Shown here: in pieces, positions 48,666-58,764 of the stretch
How positions within the stretch are numbered: the first letter of the stretch is position 1
Layout: every line of letters begins with the position of its first letter
Source: Pseudomonas cavernicola
GTDB lineage: Bacteria; Pseudomonadota; Gammaproteobacteria; Pseudomonadales; Pseudomonadaceae
Length of the DNA: 64,000 nt
Reading direction: 5' to 3'
Assembly (NCBI RefSeq): GCF_003596405.1
Contig: NZ_QYUR01000006.1
Span: 62,001 to 126,000, forward strand
The notes under the pieces: generated by a model
Told to the model about the DNA's origin: nothing
Databases searched by the model: none
The model's input: the letters and a program-made list of their open reading frames with translations, nothing else
Program-made: the position numbers and the translations under genes

Positions 48666-50441
48666 TCAGGCCACAGAGTCCGCAGTGTTGAACTGCAACT
48701 CGGCCAGCCGCCGATACAACTCGTTAGTCGCAACCAGTTCATGATGGCTGCCGACGGCAATCAACTTGCCGTGCTCGATCACCGCGATGCGGTCGGCGTT
48801 CTGTACCGTCGCCAGGCGATGCGCGATCACCAGTGTGGTGCGCCCACGCATCAGCCTTGGCAGCGCTTGCTGGATCAGATGCTCGCTTTCCGCATCCAAG
48901 GCACTGGTGGCCTCATCCAGCAGCAGAATCGGCGCGTCGACCAACAAGGCGCGGGCGATGGCCAGGCGTTGCCGTTGACCACCAGAAAGCCCCAAACCAC
49001 TGTCGCCAAGATGAGTCTGGTAGCCGTTGGGCATCTTCATGATGAAGTCGTGAGCATGCGCGGCGCGCGCGGCGGCCTCGACTTCGGCGTGCGAGGCCGA
49101 GGCTTTGCCGTAACGGATATTTTCTTCAACGCTGCCGAAGAACAGCGCCGGACTTTGCGAAACCAGGGCAAAACAGCGGCGGAGAGCCTGCGGGTCCAGC
49201 TGAGCAATAGGCTGCCCTTCGACCAGGATGCGGCCCTCTTGCGGGTCAAAAAAGCGCAACAGCAAATCAAACAGCGTGGATTTACCCGCTCCGGACGGCC
49301 CCACCAAGGCCAGCGTTTCACCGGGCTCGACCACCAGACTGATGCCATCGACGGCATAACTGTCGCGACGCGTCGGATAAGAAAAGCGCACCGCCTCCAG
49401 CACGATCCGTCCGCTCACCGGCTGTGGCAACTGCACTTGATTGGTGGCCGGCGGGTTGATTTCACTGCGTGCCTGCAACAACTCGGCAATCCGCTCGGCC
49501 GCCCCCGCCGCGCGCTGCAACTCGCCAATCACTTCGCTCAGCGTGCCAAACGCGGTGCCGACAATCAGGCTGTAGAAGACAAATGCCGCCAACTCGCCAC
49601 CGGAAATACGGCCGGCGATCACATCCATGCCGCCGACCCAGAGCATCACCCCGATGGCGCCCAGCACCAGCAAAATCACCACGCTGATCAGCCAGGCGCG
49701 CTGGGCAATGCGTTTGCGCGCGGTGTTGAAAGCTTCTTCCACGGTGCCGCCGAAACGGCTCTTATCCTCTTCCTGGTGGTTGTAGGCCTGCACCGTCTTG
49801 ATCTGCCCCAGTGTTTCGCCGACATAACTGCCGACATCGGCGACCCGATCCTGACTTAATCGGGAAAGGCTGCGCACTCGGCGCCCGAAGATCAGGATCG
49901 GCGCAATCACCAAAGGCAAGGCCGCAATCACAATTGCCGAGAGCTTGGGGTTGGTAATGAACAGCAGAATGATCCCGCCAATCAGCATCAGTGCATTACG
50001 CAACGCCATCGACAGCGACGAGCCAATCACTGACTGCAACAGCGTGGTATCCGCGGTTAGCCGCGACTGAATCTCGGAGCTGCGATTGGTCTCGTAAAAA
50101 CCCGGATGCAGGTTGATCAAGTGGTTGAACACGCGCTTGCGGATATCGGCGACAAAGCGCTCGCCAATCCACGACACCAGATAGAAGCGCGTAAAGGTGC
50201 CGACCGCCAGCGCCAGCACCAGCACCATGAACAGCGCAATCGACTGATTGAGCATGGCTGGCGATTGCGTAGCGAAGCCCTTATCCACCAACAGCTTGAC
50301 GCCCTGCCCCATGGACAAGGTGATACCCGCGGTAAACAGCAACGCCAGCAAGGCGCCGATAACCTGCCAGCGATAAGGCGCGACAAAGCGGCGAGTCATG
50401 CGCAGCGCATTGCGCTGGCGGGATGTGAGAAGTGAAGCCAT
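48666..50441 (-). CDS. ABC exporter, fused permease and ATPase
   Basis: The 591-residue half-transporter has six transmembrane helices (about residues 25-300) and a C-terminal ATPase. Walker A GPSGAGKST is at 381-389, the signature LSGGQRQRLAIARAL near 495, Walker B ILLLDEATSALD near 515 and the switch His in VIAHRLATVQ. It works as a dimer. The type (MsbA-like or multidrug) is plausible but the cargo is unknown. Confidence 0.88.
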   Translation of the reverse strand: MASLLTSRQRNALRMTRRFVAPYRWQVIGALLALLFTAGITLSMGQGVKLLVDKGFATQSPAMLNQSIALFMVLVLALAVGTFTRFYLVSWIGERFVADIRKRVFNHLINLHPGFYETNRSSEIQSRLTADTTLLQSVIGSSLSMALRNALMLIGGIILLFITNPKLSAIVIAALPLVIAPILIFGRRVRSLSRLSQDRVADVGSYVGETLGQIKTVQAYNHQEEDKSRFGGTVEEAFNTARKRIAQRAWLISVVILLVLGAIGVMLWVGGMDVIAGRISGGELAAFVFYSLIVGTAFGTLSEVIGELQRAAGAAERIAELLQARSEINPPATNQVQLPQPVSGRIVLEAVRFSYPTRRDSYAVDGISLVVEPGETLALVGPSGAGKSTLFDLLLRFFDPQEGRILVEGQPIAQLDPQALRRCFALVSQSPALFFGSVEENIRYGKASASHAEVEAAARAAHAHDFIMKMPNGYQTHLGDSGLGLSGGQRQRLAIARALLVDAPILLLDEATSALDAESEHLIQQALPRLMRGRTTLVIAHRLATVQNADRIAVIEHGKLIAVGSHHELVATNELYRRLAELQFNTADSVA

Positions 50442-50555
50442 AGGTAAGACTCAATTAGAGGAAACGAAGGCCCGCGCCCGTACGATCCGCGCCAGCCAGG
50501 CCATTAGCCGCAACTTATCCAGCGGCTGGGCAAGCGCTGCACTTATTCTATGGAT

Positions 50556-50996
50556 TCAGGCGTCGGCATGCAGAAAGCGTCGAGCATGCTCGGGGCTGGG
50601 TAAAAGACAAGCGTCATATTTACCAAATAGACGATAGCGATTCAGCGCGATACGGTCATACAGCCAATTGCGTAGCGGCCTCGGGATAAGCCGCAGCACT
50701 AGCAAACCACGCCAGGGCCAGTGCAGTTGGCCAACTATCCGCAGGATCGCCTCGGAGCGCACGAGCAACTCCCGGCCCTCGACATAGGCCATGGTTTCAA
50801 AGGTCTCGGTCGGCAGCCCATACCAACGCAGAATCGCTTGGCCTTCCGCCGACTGCACCGCGGCCAGCTTGAACAGTTGCTCATGGTCATAGCGAAGCAA
50901 AAACCGCACCCAGCCGTTGCACAGCTTGCAGACCCCGTCGAACAGCACCACACGGTCGCCGGGCTGAACAAAGGGCGGGTAATCGTCAGCATTCAT
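50556..50996 (-). CDS. DCC-family (DUF393) thiol-disulfide oxidoreductase-like protein
   Basis: The 146-residue protein has the DCC signature VVLFDGVCKLCNGWVRFLLRYD near residues 17-38, where the Cys-x-x-Cys is the predicted redox site. The middle shows FKLAAVQSAEGQAILRWYGLP. The ATG at 50996 has AAGGA eight bases upstream. The family resembles a thioredoxin fold, and its function is uncertain. Confidence 0.82.
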   Translation of the reverse strand: MNADDYPPFVQPGDRVVLFDGVCKLCNGWVRFLLRYDHEQLFKLAAVQSAEGQAILRWYGLPTETFETMAYVEGRELLVRSEAILRIVGQLHWPWRGLLVLRLIPRPLRNWLYDRIALNRYRLFGKYDACLLPSPEHARRFLHADA

Positions 50997-51087
50997 CAAG
51001 AACATCCTTTGCCGCATTCGACCGAGCAACAACCACTATGCGCTTACAGCGGCCAATTCGCCCACCGAGCACCCGCAGCAAATCACT

Positions 51088-51495
51088 TCAGGTTTTAGCC
51101 AGATAGCCCTGGGCATATTTCGGCAAATCATCGCTCAGCTCCCACCAATTGGCCTTGGAATCGATATAGAAGTGCGCCATTGGGCGGGTTTTCAGTTCGC
51201 CCTCCAAAGTGCCTGCGCGGATCCGCAGTACGCCTGGAGTGTGTTGGTTTTGGCTATAGATAGGTGAACCGCAGTGGCTACAGAAAACCCGCTGCTTACC
51301 GGGAGAGGATGAAAACGCCTTGAGCGCATCCGCGCCACTAAGCAGACGGAAGGCCTCGGTTGAGACCGGGATATTGGTCACGAAGGGCACGCCTTGGGCC
51401 TTGCGGCAAAGGCTGCAATGGCAAATCTGAATCGGCTCCAGCTCACCTGCAATCTCGAAGCGGACAGCACTGCATAAGCAACTGCCTTGATACAT
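51088..51495 (-). CDS. GFA family zinc-binding protein
   Basis: The 135-residue protein has the Cys pattern of the glutathione-dependent formaldehyde-activating family: CLC near residue 7, CHCSLCRKAQG, and CSHCGSPIYS. It probably binds zinc ions. Family name aside, formaldehyde activation is not established for most members. Confidence 0.83.
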   Translation of the reverse strand: MYQGSCLCSAVRFEIAGELEPIQICHCSLCRKAQGVPFVTNIPVSTEAFRLLSGADALKAFSSSPGKQRVFCSHCGSPIYSQNQHTPGVLRIRAGTLEGELKTRPMAHFYIDSKANWWELSDDLPKYAQGYLAKT

Positions 51496-51562
51496 AGAAC
51501 ACTCCTCGCTCTACTCGATCGCCCTCGCCAGCCTGGCGCAATGGCGGGCCACGCGTTTTGCC

Positions 51563-52684
51563 TCAAGCCCCATAGCCAAGCGGGTAAAGCAGTTCCTCCT
51601 TGTAACCCGCCCACACCCGGATCGCATCCGGAAAGGCTTCGTCCAGGGCTGGATCACCACTATCCACCAGCAGCGGGCGGCCTGCGAGGGTTTCCAGTTT
51701 GCGTTTAGTCGCCACCACTCGCAGGTGGTCCAGGCCCACCGCGCGCAGCACTCGCGGACTGATCTGCTGGTTACCGCGACCGATAATATGCCCCTGTCCA
51801 CCGATGGCCGTGACCAGTAGAAAAGCCGGATAACCGTCGACCAGCTCGAACAACTGCGCCTCGGTAACATCGTGCGCAATAATTTGGCCATTCTCGACCA
51901 CATCGACGCCGAGCAAGCTGGTCTGCAAGCCGAGGTTATGCGCCAGGCCATGCAGGGTAGAACCGGGGCCGAAGATATAACGCACATCGCGCTGCCAGGT
52001 GTCCTCCAGCCAGGCGGCCAACTCGCTCAGCACCAGCTCTTCGGACTCCATACCGGCTTGTTTGACCTGCTGCATGTAACCGCCCTCTTGCGGCACGGTC
52101 AGTTCGCCGTACCAGCGTGCGGCCACCCGACCGTCGCGCAACGCCGCTTCATCGAGGTCCCGCACTTCGCCGCTGGCCAGGCGAATCAGGCCGCCCTCGA
52201 TCAGGCGACGGGTCAACTCACCAGCCGCGCGCGGGCTGATGGCGTAAACCCCGGAATGAATCTTCACCCCGGCCGGAATGCCCAGTACCGGCTGCTCTTG
52301 CCGGGCTACAGCGCACACATCCCGCGCCGTGCCGTCGCCGCCAGCAAATAGAATCAGCGCGACGCCGGCAGTTTGCAGCACTTCGACGGCTTGTCGGGTG
52401 TCGTCCGCACTCGTCATGCCTTCGCATAACTCACCCAGCAGGCGATGAGCAAAGCCCATCTCGCGCAACAGATCGCCCCCCATAGGGCCCGGAAAGGTGA
52501 GGAACTCAATGCGTTCAGCAAGCGGCCGCAGACACTCCAGCGCGATCCGCGTACGTAGCGCCGCCCGGGGCTCGGAACCACGCGCCAGGGCCTCAGCAGC
52601 AACCCCATCGCTACCCTTGAGTGCCGCTGGGCCACCTAGACCGGCCAGTGGATTGATGATCAGGCCCAGATGAAAGCGCGACAT
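51563..52684 (-). CDS. ATP-NAD kinase family protein
   Basis: The 373-residue protein starts FHLGLIINPLAGLGGPAALKGSDG and carries the NAD-kinase motif AGGDGTARDV with GGDGT at 115-119. The segments PAGVKIHSGVYAISPRAAG and VDGYPAFLLVTAIGGQGHIIGRG follow. It belongs to the ATP-NAD/AcoX kinase branch, distinct from the housekeeping NAD kinase. The substrate is not known. Confidence 0.83.
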   Translation of the reverse strand: MSRFHLGLIINPLAGLGGPAALKGSDGVAAEALARGSEPRAALRTRIALECLRPLAERIEFLTFPGPMGGDLLREMGFAHRLLGELCEGMTSADDTRQAVEVLQTAGVALILFAGGDGTARDVCAVARQEQPVLGIPAGVKIHSGVYAISPRAAGELTRRLIEGGLIRLASGEVRDLDEAALRDGRVAARWYGELTVPQEGGYMQQVKQAGMESEELVLSELAAWLEDTWQRDVRYIFGPGSTLHGLAHNLGLQTSLLGVDVVENGQIIAHDVTEAQLFELVDGYPAFLLVTAIGGQGHIIGRGNQQISPRVLRAVGLDHLRVVATKRKLETLAGRPLLVDSGDPALDEAFPDAIRVWAGYKEELLYPLGYGA

Positions 52685-52888
52685 GCCTACCTCGTTGAAC
52701 TCGTTCTACAGCGGGGAATGGTTATTTATAAGATCGAAAATCGGCTGCTGGCACAGGGGCTGCTAGGCTACTTGAGCGCTTAGCTTTATTTGACGGTTTA
52801 CCGTTGCTGTAACACCTGCCAAAAGCTGTCACTGAGCGTTCATTTATGCCACTTAGACTAGGCGCACCACCTGATGAGGAGACAAGCC

Positions 52889-53065
52889 ATGAGCTTGCAA
52901 AACAGCACTTCTGACCGCCGCGTAGTCCCGCTGAAACCGCAGCAACCAGTCGGCGGGGCGATCATCGACGCCCAAGGGCGAGAAATCCCAATCACCGAAC
53001 ATATGATTCAACGCGCATGCAGCGAACTGGATAAAGCATGGGTGTCAGCCCCTAAGCGGGCCTGA
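52889..53065 (+). CDS. Small conserved hypothetical protein (58 residues)
   Basis: The 58-residue product begins MSLQNSTSDRRVVPLKPQQP and contains GGAIIDAQGREIPITEHMIQRACSEL. GAGGAGA lies about ten bases before the ATG, and a good terminator follows. It has no membrane segment and no recognised domain. The function is unknown, but its own ribosome site and terminator argue that it is a true gene. Confidence 0.7.
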   Translation: MSLQNSTSDRRVVPLKPQQPVGGAIIDAQGREIPITEHMIQRACSELDKAWVSAPKRA

Positions 53066-53083
53066 GCACTACCGCTAGTTTGA

Positions 53084-53107
53084 ACCCGAGCGCTCGCTCG
53101 GGTTTTT
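53084..53107 (+). terminator. Intrinsic terminator of the 58-residue gene
   Basis: A perfect 9-bp stem (ACCCGAGCG with its complement) has a two-base loop and is followed by five T residues, 18 bp after the stop codon. Confidence 0.85.
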
Positions 53108-53137
53108 CATTTTGACCACCGCAACAGCTTGCCGGGA

Positions 53138-54280
53138 TTATGCCAGCGTAGCCCCGAGCGCCCTTACCAGCTGCACCAACTCTGGTGCCTCACCACTCAA
53201 ACGGACCCGCAAGCCATCGACTTCCCTGCGCGCTGGATAGTGCTTGCGCAAGGCATCGAAGCTGGCACGGCGAGCCGCTGCAGAACCCACCAAGCTGCGG
53301 CGAAAATCGGCATCGTCACGACGCGGGTCATACACCGCGCGGCACAACAGGGCCAACGCCCAGTGTGGATCAGTCGCGGCATCCAGCCCCAACTCAGTCA
53401 ACCAGGGCTGCGGCAGCAACTCGTCCAACTCTACGCTGGGCGCCAGGCCCAAGTGTGCGCAAAAAGCCTGGTAGATCTGTGCGGTACCCCGCAGCTTGCC
53501 ATCCAGGCTATAGCCGGCGATGTGTGGGGTGGCGATCAGGCACAGTTCCGCCAGATCCGCATCCACTTCCGGCTCACCTTCCCAGACGTCCAGCACCGCT
53601 TCCAGATCCATTCGCTCGGCGAGCAACTGACGCAGCGCCGCGTTATCCACCACCGCACCACGGCTGGCATTGATCAGCCAGGCACCGGGTTTGAGTCGTG
53701 CCAGGCGTTCGGCATTGAGTAGGTGGTGCGTCGGCTGTGCAGATGTACGGGTGAGCGGCGTGTGCAGACTCAGCACATCGCACTCGGCGAGGATTTCATC
53801 GAGGCTGACGTAGCCGCCGCCTTCCGCGGCCTGGCGCGGCGGGTCGCAAACCAATACGCGCCAACCCAAAGCACGCAGCACGTCGACCAAGCGCCCGCCA
53901 ACCTGCCCGGCACCCACCACACCGTAAGTCCGTGTGGCCAACTCGACGCCCCGCACTTCGGCCAGGCTCAGCAGACTGCCGAGTACGTAATCGACCACCC
54001 CGCGGGCATTACAGCCGGGTGCGCTGGCCCAGCCAATGCCGGCTTCAGCGAAGTAATTGAGGTCGAGATGGTCGGTGCCGATGGTACAGGTGCCGACAAA
54101 GCGCGCCCGACTGCCATGCAGCAGCGTGCGATTGACCTCGGTCACCGAACGCACCAGCAATACATCGGCATCCGCCACTGCCGCACTATTAAAGGCGCGA
54201 CCTGGCAAACGCTGGATCTCGCCGAATCCGGCAAAGAACTCATCGAGCAAGGGAATATTTTCGTCGGCAAGAATTCGCAT
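53138..54280 (-). CDS. pdxB: 4-phosphoerythronate dehydrogenase
   Basis: The 380-residue enzyme oxidises 4-phosphoerythronate in pyridoxal-phosphate synthesis. It starts [20 protein letters not shown], the family start, and has the NAD-binding motif [16 protein letters not shown]. The catalytic Arg region [11 protein letters not shown] and the His in [12 protein letters not shown] are present. A C-terminal extension of about 100 residues is the PdxB dimerisation domain. Confidence 0.95.
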   Translation of the reverse strand: MRILADENIPLLDEFFAGFGEIQRLPGRAFNSAAVADADVLLVRSVTEVNRTLLHGSRARFVGTCTIGTDHLDLNYFAEAGIGWASAPGCNARGVVDYVLGSLLSLAEVRGVELATRTYGVVGAGQVGGRLVDVLRALGWRVLVCDPPRQAAEGGGYVSLDEILAECDVLSLHTPLTRTSAQPTHHLLNAERLARLKPGAWLINASRGAVVDNAALRQLLAERMDLEAVLDVWEGEPEVDADLAELCLIATPHIAGYSLDGKLRGTAQIYQAFCAHLGLAPSVELDELLPQPWLTELGLDAATDPHWALALLCRAVYDPRRDDADFRRSLVGSAAARRASFDALRKHYPARREVDGLRVRLSGEAPELVQLVRALGATLA

Positions 54281-54458
54281 GGCAGGCTCCGCAAATCAGG
54301 CTGCCATTCTAGGACAGCCCGGTACAGCTCGTCGCCCTTGGCATGTAGCGCTCTCGCAGGAATTGCACCGCACTTTCCTGACCGATGCGTCAAGGCGTAG
54401 ACTCTGCAGTCCCCTGCAAGTCCTGCTCTATGGCGCGTCTAGCGCTTGCCTCAACACA

Positions 54459-54605
54459 CAGAACTTGTTCAAGGTCGTCGCGAGCGCAGGTCAGGCAAGG
54501 CGATAACAGGCGAGGACGCGGAGTTTACGAATTGTAAATGAACAGTCCGAGCCTGTTTTCAACACCGCATGACCAAGCGCAGCAGACATTGAACAATGTT
54601 CTCAG
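54459..54605. repeat. MITE-like dispersed repeat, copy 3 (about 147 bp)
   Basis: The ends are CAGAACTTGTTCA (54459-54471) and TTGAACAATGTTCTCA (54590-54605, with one extra base). The interior has GTCGCGAGCGCAGGTCAGGC, the dyad TTTAC-GAATT-GTAAA (54524-54538) and CTGTTTTCAACACCGC. It lies in the 378-bp gap between pdxB and norM. Confidence 0.78.
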
Positions 54606-54658
54606 GCAGGACGAGTGCCCGGCCACCACTGCCGATACAGTGCGCACTTGATATATGA

Positions 54659-56065
54659 ATGGAATGCCCCGTGACTGTTAGCGAATCACGCTTCACCCGC
54701 ACTCGCCGCGAACTGCGCGCCCTGCTCACCCTCGCTCTACCGATCATGATTGCCCAGCTGTCCCACTCCGCCATGGGTTTTGTCGATGCAGTGATGGCTG
54801 GCCGCGTCAGCCCGCGTGACCTGGCTGCAGTGGCGTTAGGTAACTCGATCTGGGTGCCAGTGTTCCTGCTGATGACCGGCATTCTCTTGGCGACCACGCC
54901 CAAGGTTGCGCAACGCTTTGGCGCCGGCCAGGAAACCGAGATTGGACCGTTGGTACGCCAAGCCTTGTGGCTGGCGCTGGCCGTGGGCTTGAGCGCGGCC
55001 GTCATACTCTGGTGCGCCGAGCCGGTGTTGCACGTGATGGGCGTGGATCCGGAACTGATCGGCCCGAGCATGACTTACCTGTATGGCATCGGCAGCGGCA
55101 TCCCGGCTGTCGCGCTCTACCATGTGCTGCGCTGCTTCAGTGACGGCCTCGGTCGCACCCGCCCGAGCATGGTGCTCGGCATCTGCGGGTTGCTACTGAA
55201 TATTCCGCTGAACTACGTGTTCATCTACGGCCACCTGGGCGTGCCGGCGATGGGCGGCCCCGGGTGTGGCTGGGCCACCGCGCTGGTGATGTGGTTCATG
55301 TTTTTCGGCATGCTCGGCTGGGTGCATTGGGCGCCGGCGTACAAAGCCAGCCAGCTGTTCAGCCGTTTCGAGTGGCCGCGCTGGCAGGTGATCCAACGCT
55401 TGCTCAGCATCGGCGTACCCATCGGCATCGCCGTGTTTGCCGAGTCGAGCATTTTCGCGGTGATCGCTCTGCTGATCGGTGGCCTGGGTTCCCACGTCGT
55501 CGCCGGCCATCAAATTGCCCTGAACTTCAGCTCACTGGTGTTCATGATTCCCTATGCGCTGGGTATGGCGGTCACCGTGCGCGTCGGCCAAGCCCTCGGC
55601 CGTGGCGAGCCGCGCGAGGCGCGCTTTGTCGCGGGAGTGGGAATCGGCACCGCGCTGGCCTATGCGTGCTTCTCGGCCAGCCTGATGCTGTGGCTGCGCG
55701 CCAGCATCGCGCAGATCTATACCCCGGATGCAACGGTAATCGGCGTGGCCTCGACGCTGATCATCTTCTCCGCGCTGTTCCAGTTCTCCGACGCCATTCA
55801 GGTGACCGCCGCCGGCGCCCTGCGCGGCTATCAAGACACCCGCGCGACCATGATCATGACCCTGTTCGCCTATTGGGGCATCGGCCTGCCGGTAGGTTAT
55901 GCACTGGGGCTGTCGCATTGGTTCGGCGAGCCTAGCGGGCCGCGCGGTCTGTGGCAGGGATTGATTGTCGGCCTGACGTGCGCCGCGGCGATGCTGACGA
56001 TTCGCCTGGCCCGCAGTTCGCGCCGGCGTATCCGCATCAATACCGCGGTTTACTCATCGACATGA
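54659..56065 (+). CDS. norM: MATE-family multidrug efflux transporter
   Basis: The 468-residue protein has 12 hydrophobic helices and the MATE pattern LALPIMIAQLSHSAMGFVDAVMAGRVSP near the N-terminus, with GAGQETEIGPLVRQALW later. NorM proteins export cationic drugs in exchange for sodium or protons. The first ATG (54659) has no clear ribosome site; a GTG at 54671 has GGA seven bases upstream. The 3' end overlaps the convergent gene by 16 bp (56050-56065). Confidence 0.87.
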   Translation: MECPVTVSESRFTRTRRELRALLTLALPIMIAQLSHSAMGFVDAVMAGRVSPRDLAAVALGNSIWVPVFLLMTGILLATTPKVAQRFGAGQETEIGPLVRQALWLALAVGLSAAVILWCAEPVLHVMGVDPELIGPSMTYLYGIGSGIPAVALYHVLRCFSDGLGRTRPSMVLGICGLLLNIPLNYVFIYGHLGVPAMGGPGCGWATALVMWFMFFGMLGWVHWAPAYKASQLFSRFEWPRWQVIQRLLSIGVPIGIAVFAESSIFAVIALLIGGLGSHVVAGHQIALNFSSLVFMIPYALGMAVTVRVGQALGRGEPREARFVAGVGIGTALAYACFSASLMLWLRASIAQIYTPDATVIGVASTLIIFSALFQFSDAIQVTAAGALRGYQDTRATMIMTLFAYWGIGLPVGYALGLSHWFGEPSGPRGLWQGLIVGLTCAAAMLTIRLARSSRRRIRINTAVYSST

Positions 56066-56505
56066 GCCGGCACCGCGGCTAGCGCGTCCCAATAGCCAGG
56101 GGAAAGGAACTCGCGCCCAGCCAGCAGGTGCTGCAGATAAGCGCGAGTTGGCCACAGGCCTTCTTCGCGCAGCGCCGGGTTGGCGATATAGACCCAGGCA
56201 GGCTGCACGCCTTGCGCCGTGATGATCGGCATCCGCTCACGACTGTAGAAGATCGGCGTGCCCTCGAACGGGTCCATCTTGTAGATCTCGTTTTCGTCGG
56301 CCAGGCGATAGAGCACGCCTTCCACCACACCATCTCGTTGATGACGGATATTCGCGTAGGCGCGGCCTGGACGGTCATGGGCGCGCTTGTTGAAGCACAA
56401 GGCATAACCTGGCAAACGCCCGGCCAACACTTCGGTGAAGTTGAGCCCGCGGGTCTGCATACGCGCAGGGTTCATGTTCGAGCCGTAGGCGAAGTAGAAA
56501 GGCAT
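56050..56505 (-). CDS. Gamma-glutamylcyclotransferase family protein
   Basis: The 151-residue protein has the signature YFAYGSNMNPARMQTRG at its N-terminus, where YGSN binds the substrate carboxylate. The catalytic acid Glu lies in the YKMDPFEGTPIFY region. It may form 5-oxoproline from gamma-glutamyl amines. Its last 16 bases overlap norM on the other strand. The tusA stop follows one base beyond its start codon, so these two are probably co-transcribed. Confidence 0.83.
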   Translation of the reverse strand: MPFYFAYGSNMNPARMQTRGLNFTEVLAGRLPGYALCFNKRAHDRPGRAYANIRHQRDGVVEGVLYRLADENEIYKMDPFEGTPIFYSRERMPIITAQGVQPAWVYIANPALREEGLWPTRAYLQHLLAGREFLSPGYWDALAAVPAHVDE

Positions 56506-56757
56506 TTACGAACTCTTTTTGCGAATCCAATACAGATAAGTCCCCGCCTCTTCCTGCTGCCCGAGCAACTCATGGCCAAGGAACATGCAGAACTTGGGGA
56601 TATCGCGACGCGTCGAGGGATCGGTCGCAATCACCTTGAGCAATCCACCGGCTGGCAGGTCACGCACCTTGTTGTGCAGCAGCATTACCGGCTCAGGGCA
56701 GTACAGTCCCGTGGCGTCCAGAATGGCGTCAGCCAGCGTGGTATCGAGTTCAGACAT
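56506..56757 (-). CDS. tusA: Sulfur carrier protein TusA
   Basis: The 83-residue protein has the TusA/SirA signature [19 protein letters not shown], with the sulfur-carrying Cys20 in the CPEP motif. It passes sulfur from the cysteine desulfurase to TusBCD and MnmA for 2-thiouridine in tRNA, and supplies other sulfur pathways. GGAG precedes the ATG at 56757. In P. aeruginosa, as I recall, it lies by rlmM and acnA as it does here. Confidence 0.92.
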   Translation of the reverse strand: MSELDTTLADAILDATGLYCPEPVMLLHNKVRDLPAGGLLKVIATDPSTRRDIPKFCMFLGHELLGQQEEAGTYLYWIRKKSS

Positions 56758-56829
56758 TGAGGCACTCCAAAAACTGGTGACCATTGTCGCGCAAAGCTGA
56801 CCCCAAGGTCACCTTCACCCGTCAGATTC

Positions 56830-57075
56830 AGGCCGTGTGAAAACGTAGCGAACGAAGGTTCGACAAGGCGCAACGCAGCGAAGCGGAGTAACAGCCGCAG
56901 GTTGGCCCGAAGGGCGAGCGCCAGCGAGTCAAAACTGGCGAGCAAGCGCACGACTGCAGGGATGCAGGAGGTAGAGCGAAGCAGGATGCCCGAGCCGAGT
57001 TTACGTGTTGTAAATGAGCATTTTTAGCCTGTTTTTAACGCCGTATAACCGAGCGCGGTAGTCTTCGCACGGCCT
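56830..57075. repeat. MITE-like dispersed repeat, copy 4 (about 246 bp)
   Basis: The ends AGGCCGTGTGAAAAC and GTCTTCGCACGGCCT match as inverted repeats at 13 of 15 bases. The interior has the tract ACAAGGCGCAACGCAG also found in copy 1, an inverted CCTACCTCC-type module, and the dyad TTTAC-GTGTT-GTAAA (57000-57014). A core TTTTTAACGCCGTATAACC follows. The 413-bp gap between tusA and the hydrolase has no gene. Confidence 0.75.
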
Positions 57076-57170
57076 GGATTGGCCGAATCCGGCTGACACA
57101 ACCTTGGATGGGCAGCTACTAACCCCGCGTTGCTGCAAGCTGCAGCCCTATTTGCCATAAGAATAAGACC

Positions 57171-58727
57171 ATGCGCCTGTGTTCGCTCCTGCTTACCACC
57201 CTGCTACTGAGTGGCTGCGCCGCTCGCGATCAATTGCCGGATTTCGCCGCCACGGCCGATCAGGATTTACCGGCCACGCACTTTGAAGCGGTGATCCTCG
57301 GTCGCGACGGCACCAAGCTCTCTGCCACGGTCTTCCAGCCCGCCCTGAAAGCCGGCGCCAGCGCGCCCGTGATCGTGCATACCCACGGCTGGGGCGGCTG
57401 GCGCGTGACCGGGCCGGAGAGTTTCTACGGCACGCAGATGATGTCCGGGCGCGCGGCACTGAAAGCCTGGCAAGCCGGCTTCTGGGTGATCAGCTACGAC
57501 CAGCGTGGTTGGGGTGGCAGCGACGGCAATATCGAGATGATGGACCCGCGCTACGAGGTGCAGGACGCCCTCGCCGTTATCGACTGGGCGGCGCAACACC
57601 TGCCGCGCCTGCGCATGGACGGGCCGAACGATCCGCGGGTCGGCATGCTGGGCGAAAGCTACGGCGGCGCCGTGCAGTTGCTGGCTTCAGCCGAGGACCC
57701 GCGCATCGACGCCCTGGTGCCCATCGCCACCTGGTACGACCTCGCCGAGGCTCTGGCACCGGGCGGTCACATGAAGGTCGGCTGGACCGGCGTACTGCTC
57801 GGCCTCGGCGTAACCACCGGTTATGACCTCGGTAAGTTCGCCCAGACGCCCTACCTGAAAAGCGCAGGCGGCGAGATGACCGCGTCAGTGCAAGACGAAC
57901 TCAAAGCCCATAGCCTGACCAGCTACTGCGCCCGCGGCCAGCGCCCCCACGCCGATACGCTGTTGATCCAGGGCATGCGCGACACCTTGTTCCCGCTCAA
58001 CCAGGGACTGGCGATTCGCGACTGTCTGCAACAAGGCGATGGCGACATACGCCTGCTCGGCATGCAGGGCGGGCACATCTTGCCGCCGCCCATGCAGAGC
58101 TGGAGCGGCCTGCCGCCCTTCAACAACGAGCCGGTGCTGCACTGCGGTGACCGCGCGATCAACCTGTATCGAGCGATTGTCGCCTGGTATCAAGACAAAC
58201 TAGACGGCCGCACAGGTGTGGCCGCCAGCGTGCCGCAACTCTGCCTGAGCCTGAACCTCGATCAGGGCCTGGCCCTGCAACAGATGCCGAGCGTTCATCC
58301 ACGACTGAAATTGCCGGCAACCCAGATTCGCCCGTTGAGCAGCGGCTGGCTGGAGCCGGCCAGGTTTATCCCTCTGCAAACGGCACAAGAGGTCGGCGCC
58401 CTGGTCGGCGTACCGCGTATTTATCTGGATAAGGGTGCGCAAGCAGCAACCCTGTTCGCCTCGGTAGTGGTGCAGCGCGCCGATGGCAGCAGCGAAGTAC
58501 TGAATGAACAAGTCACCCCGCTGACCGGGCGGGCCGAAACTGATTTGGCGGCCGTCAGCAGCGTGCTGCAGCCCGGGGACGTGCTGGGTCTGAGGGTTAG
58601 CGGTTTCAGTGACCAATACCTGTTCAACAGTTCCTGGCAGCCATCATCGGTAACCCTGCGAGGGGAAATCGAGCTACCCACGCTACAGCCCTTGCAGCCG
58701 CGCGTGGCTAACAGCCTATTGCCGTAA
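57171..58727 (+). CDS. Lipoprotein alpha/beta hydrolase, CocE/X-Pro dipeptidase-like
   Basis: The 518-residue protein has a lipoprotein signal LLLTTLLLSGC, so mature Cys16 is lipidated. The fold begins with a strand-rich region, then VIVHTHGWGGWR. The nucleophile elbow GMLGESYGGAVQLLAS places the serine near residue 165. A C-terminal beta domain (about 380-510) resembles the jelly-roll module of the CocE/NonD family. It may be an esterase or peptidase in the envelope. The substrate is unknown. Confidence 0.78.
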   Translation: MRLCSLLLTTLLLSGCAARDQLPDFAATADQDLPATHFEAVILGRDGTKLSATVFQPALKAGASAPVIVHTHGWGGWRVTGPESFYGTQMMSGRAALKAWQAGFWVISYDQRGWGGSDGNIEMMDPRYEVQDALAVIDWAAQHLPRLRMDGPNDPRVGMLGESYGGAVQLLASAEDPRIDALVPIATWYDLAEALAPGGHMKVGWTGVLLGLGVTTGYDLGKFAQTPYLKSAGGEMTASVQDELKAHSLTSYCARGQRPHADTLLIQGMRDTLFPLNQGLAIRDCLQQGDGDIRLLGMQGGHILPPPMQSWSGLPPFNNEPVLHCGDRAINLYRAIVAWYQDKLDGRTGVAASVPQLCLSLNLDQGLALQQMPSVHPRLKLPATQIRPLSSGWLEPARFIPLQTAQEVGALVGVPRIYLDKGAQAATLFASVVVQRADGSSEVLNEQVTPLTGRAETDLAAVSSVLQPGDVLGLRVSGFSDQYLFNSSWQPSSVTLRGEIELPTLQPLQPRVANSLLP

Positions 58728-58764
58728 TCGCCACCCCGCTCCTACATGAGAGATTGGGGTTGCA

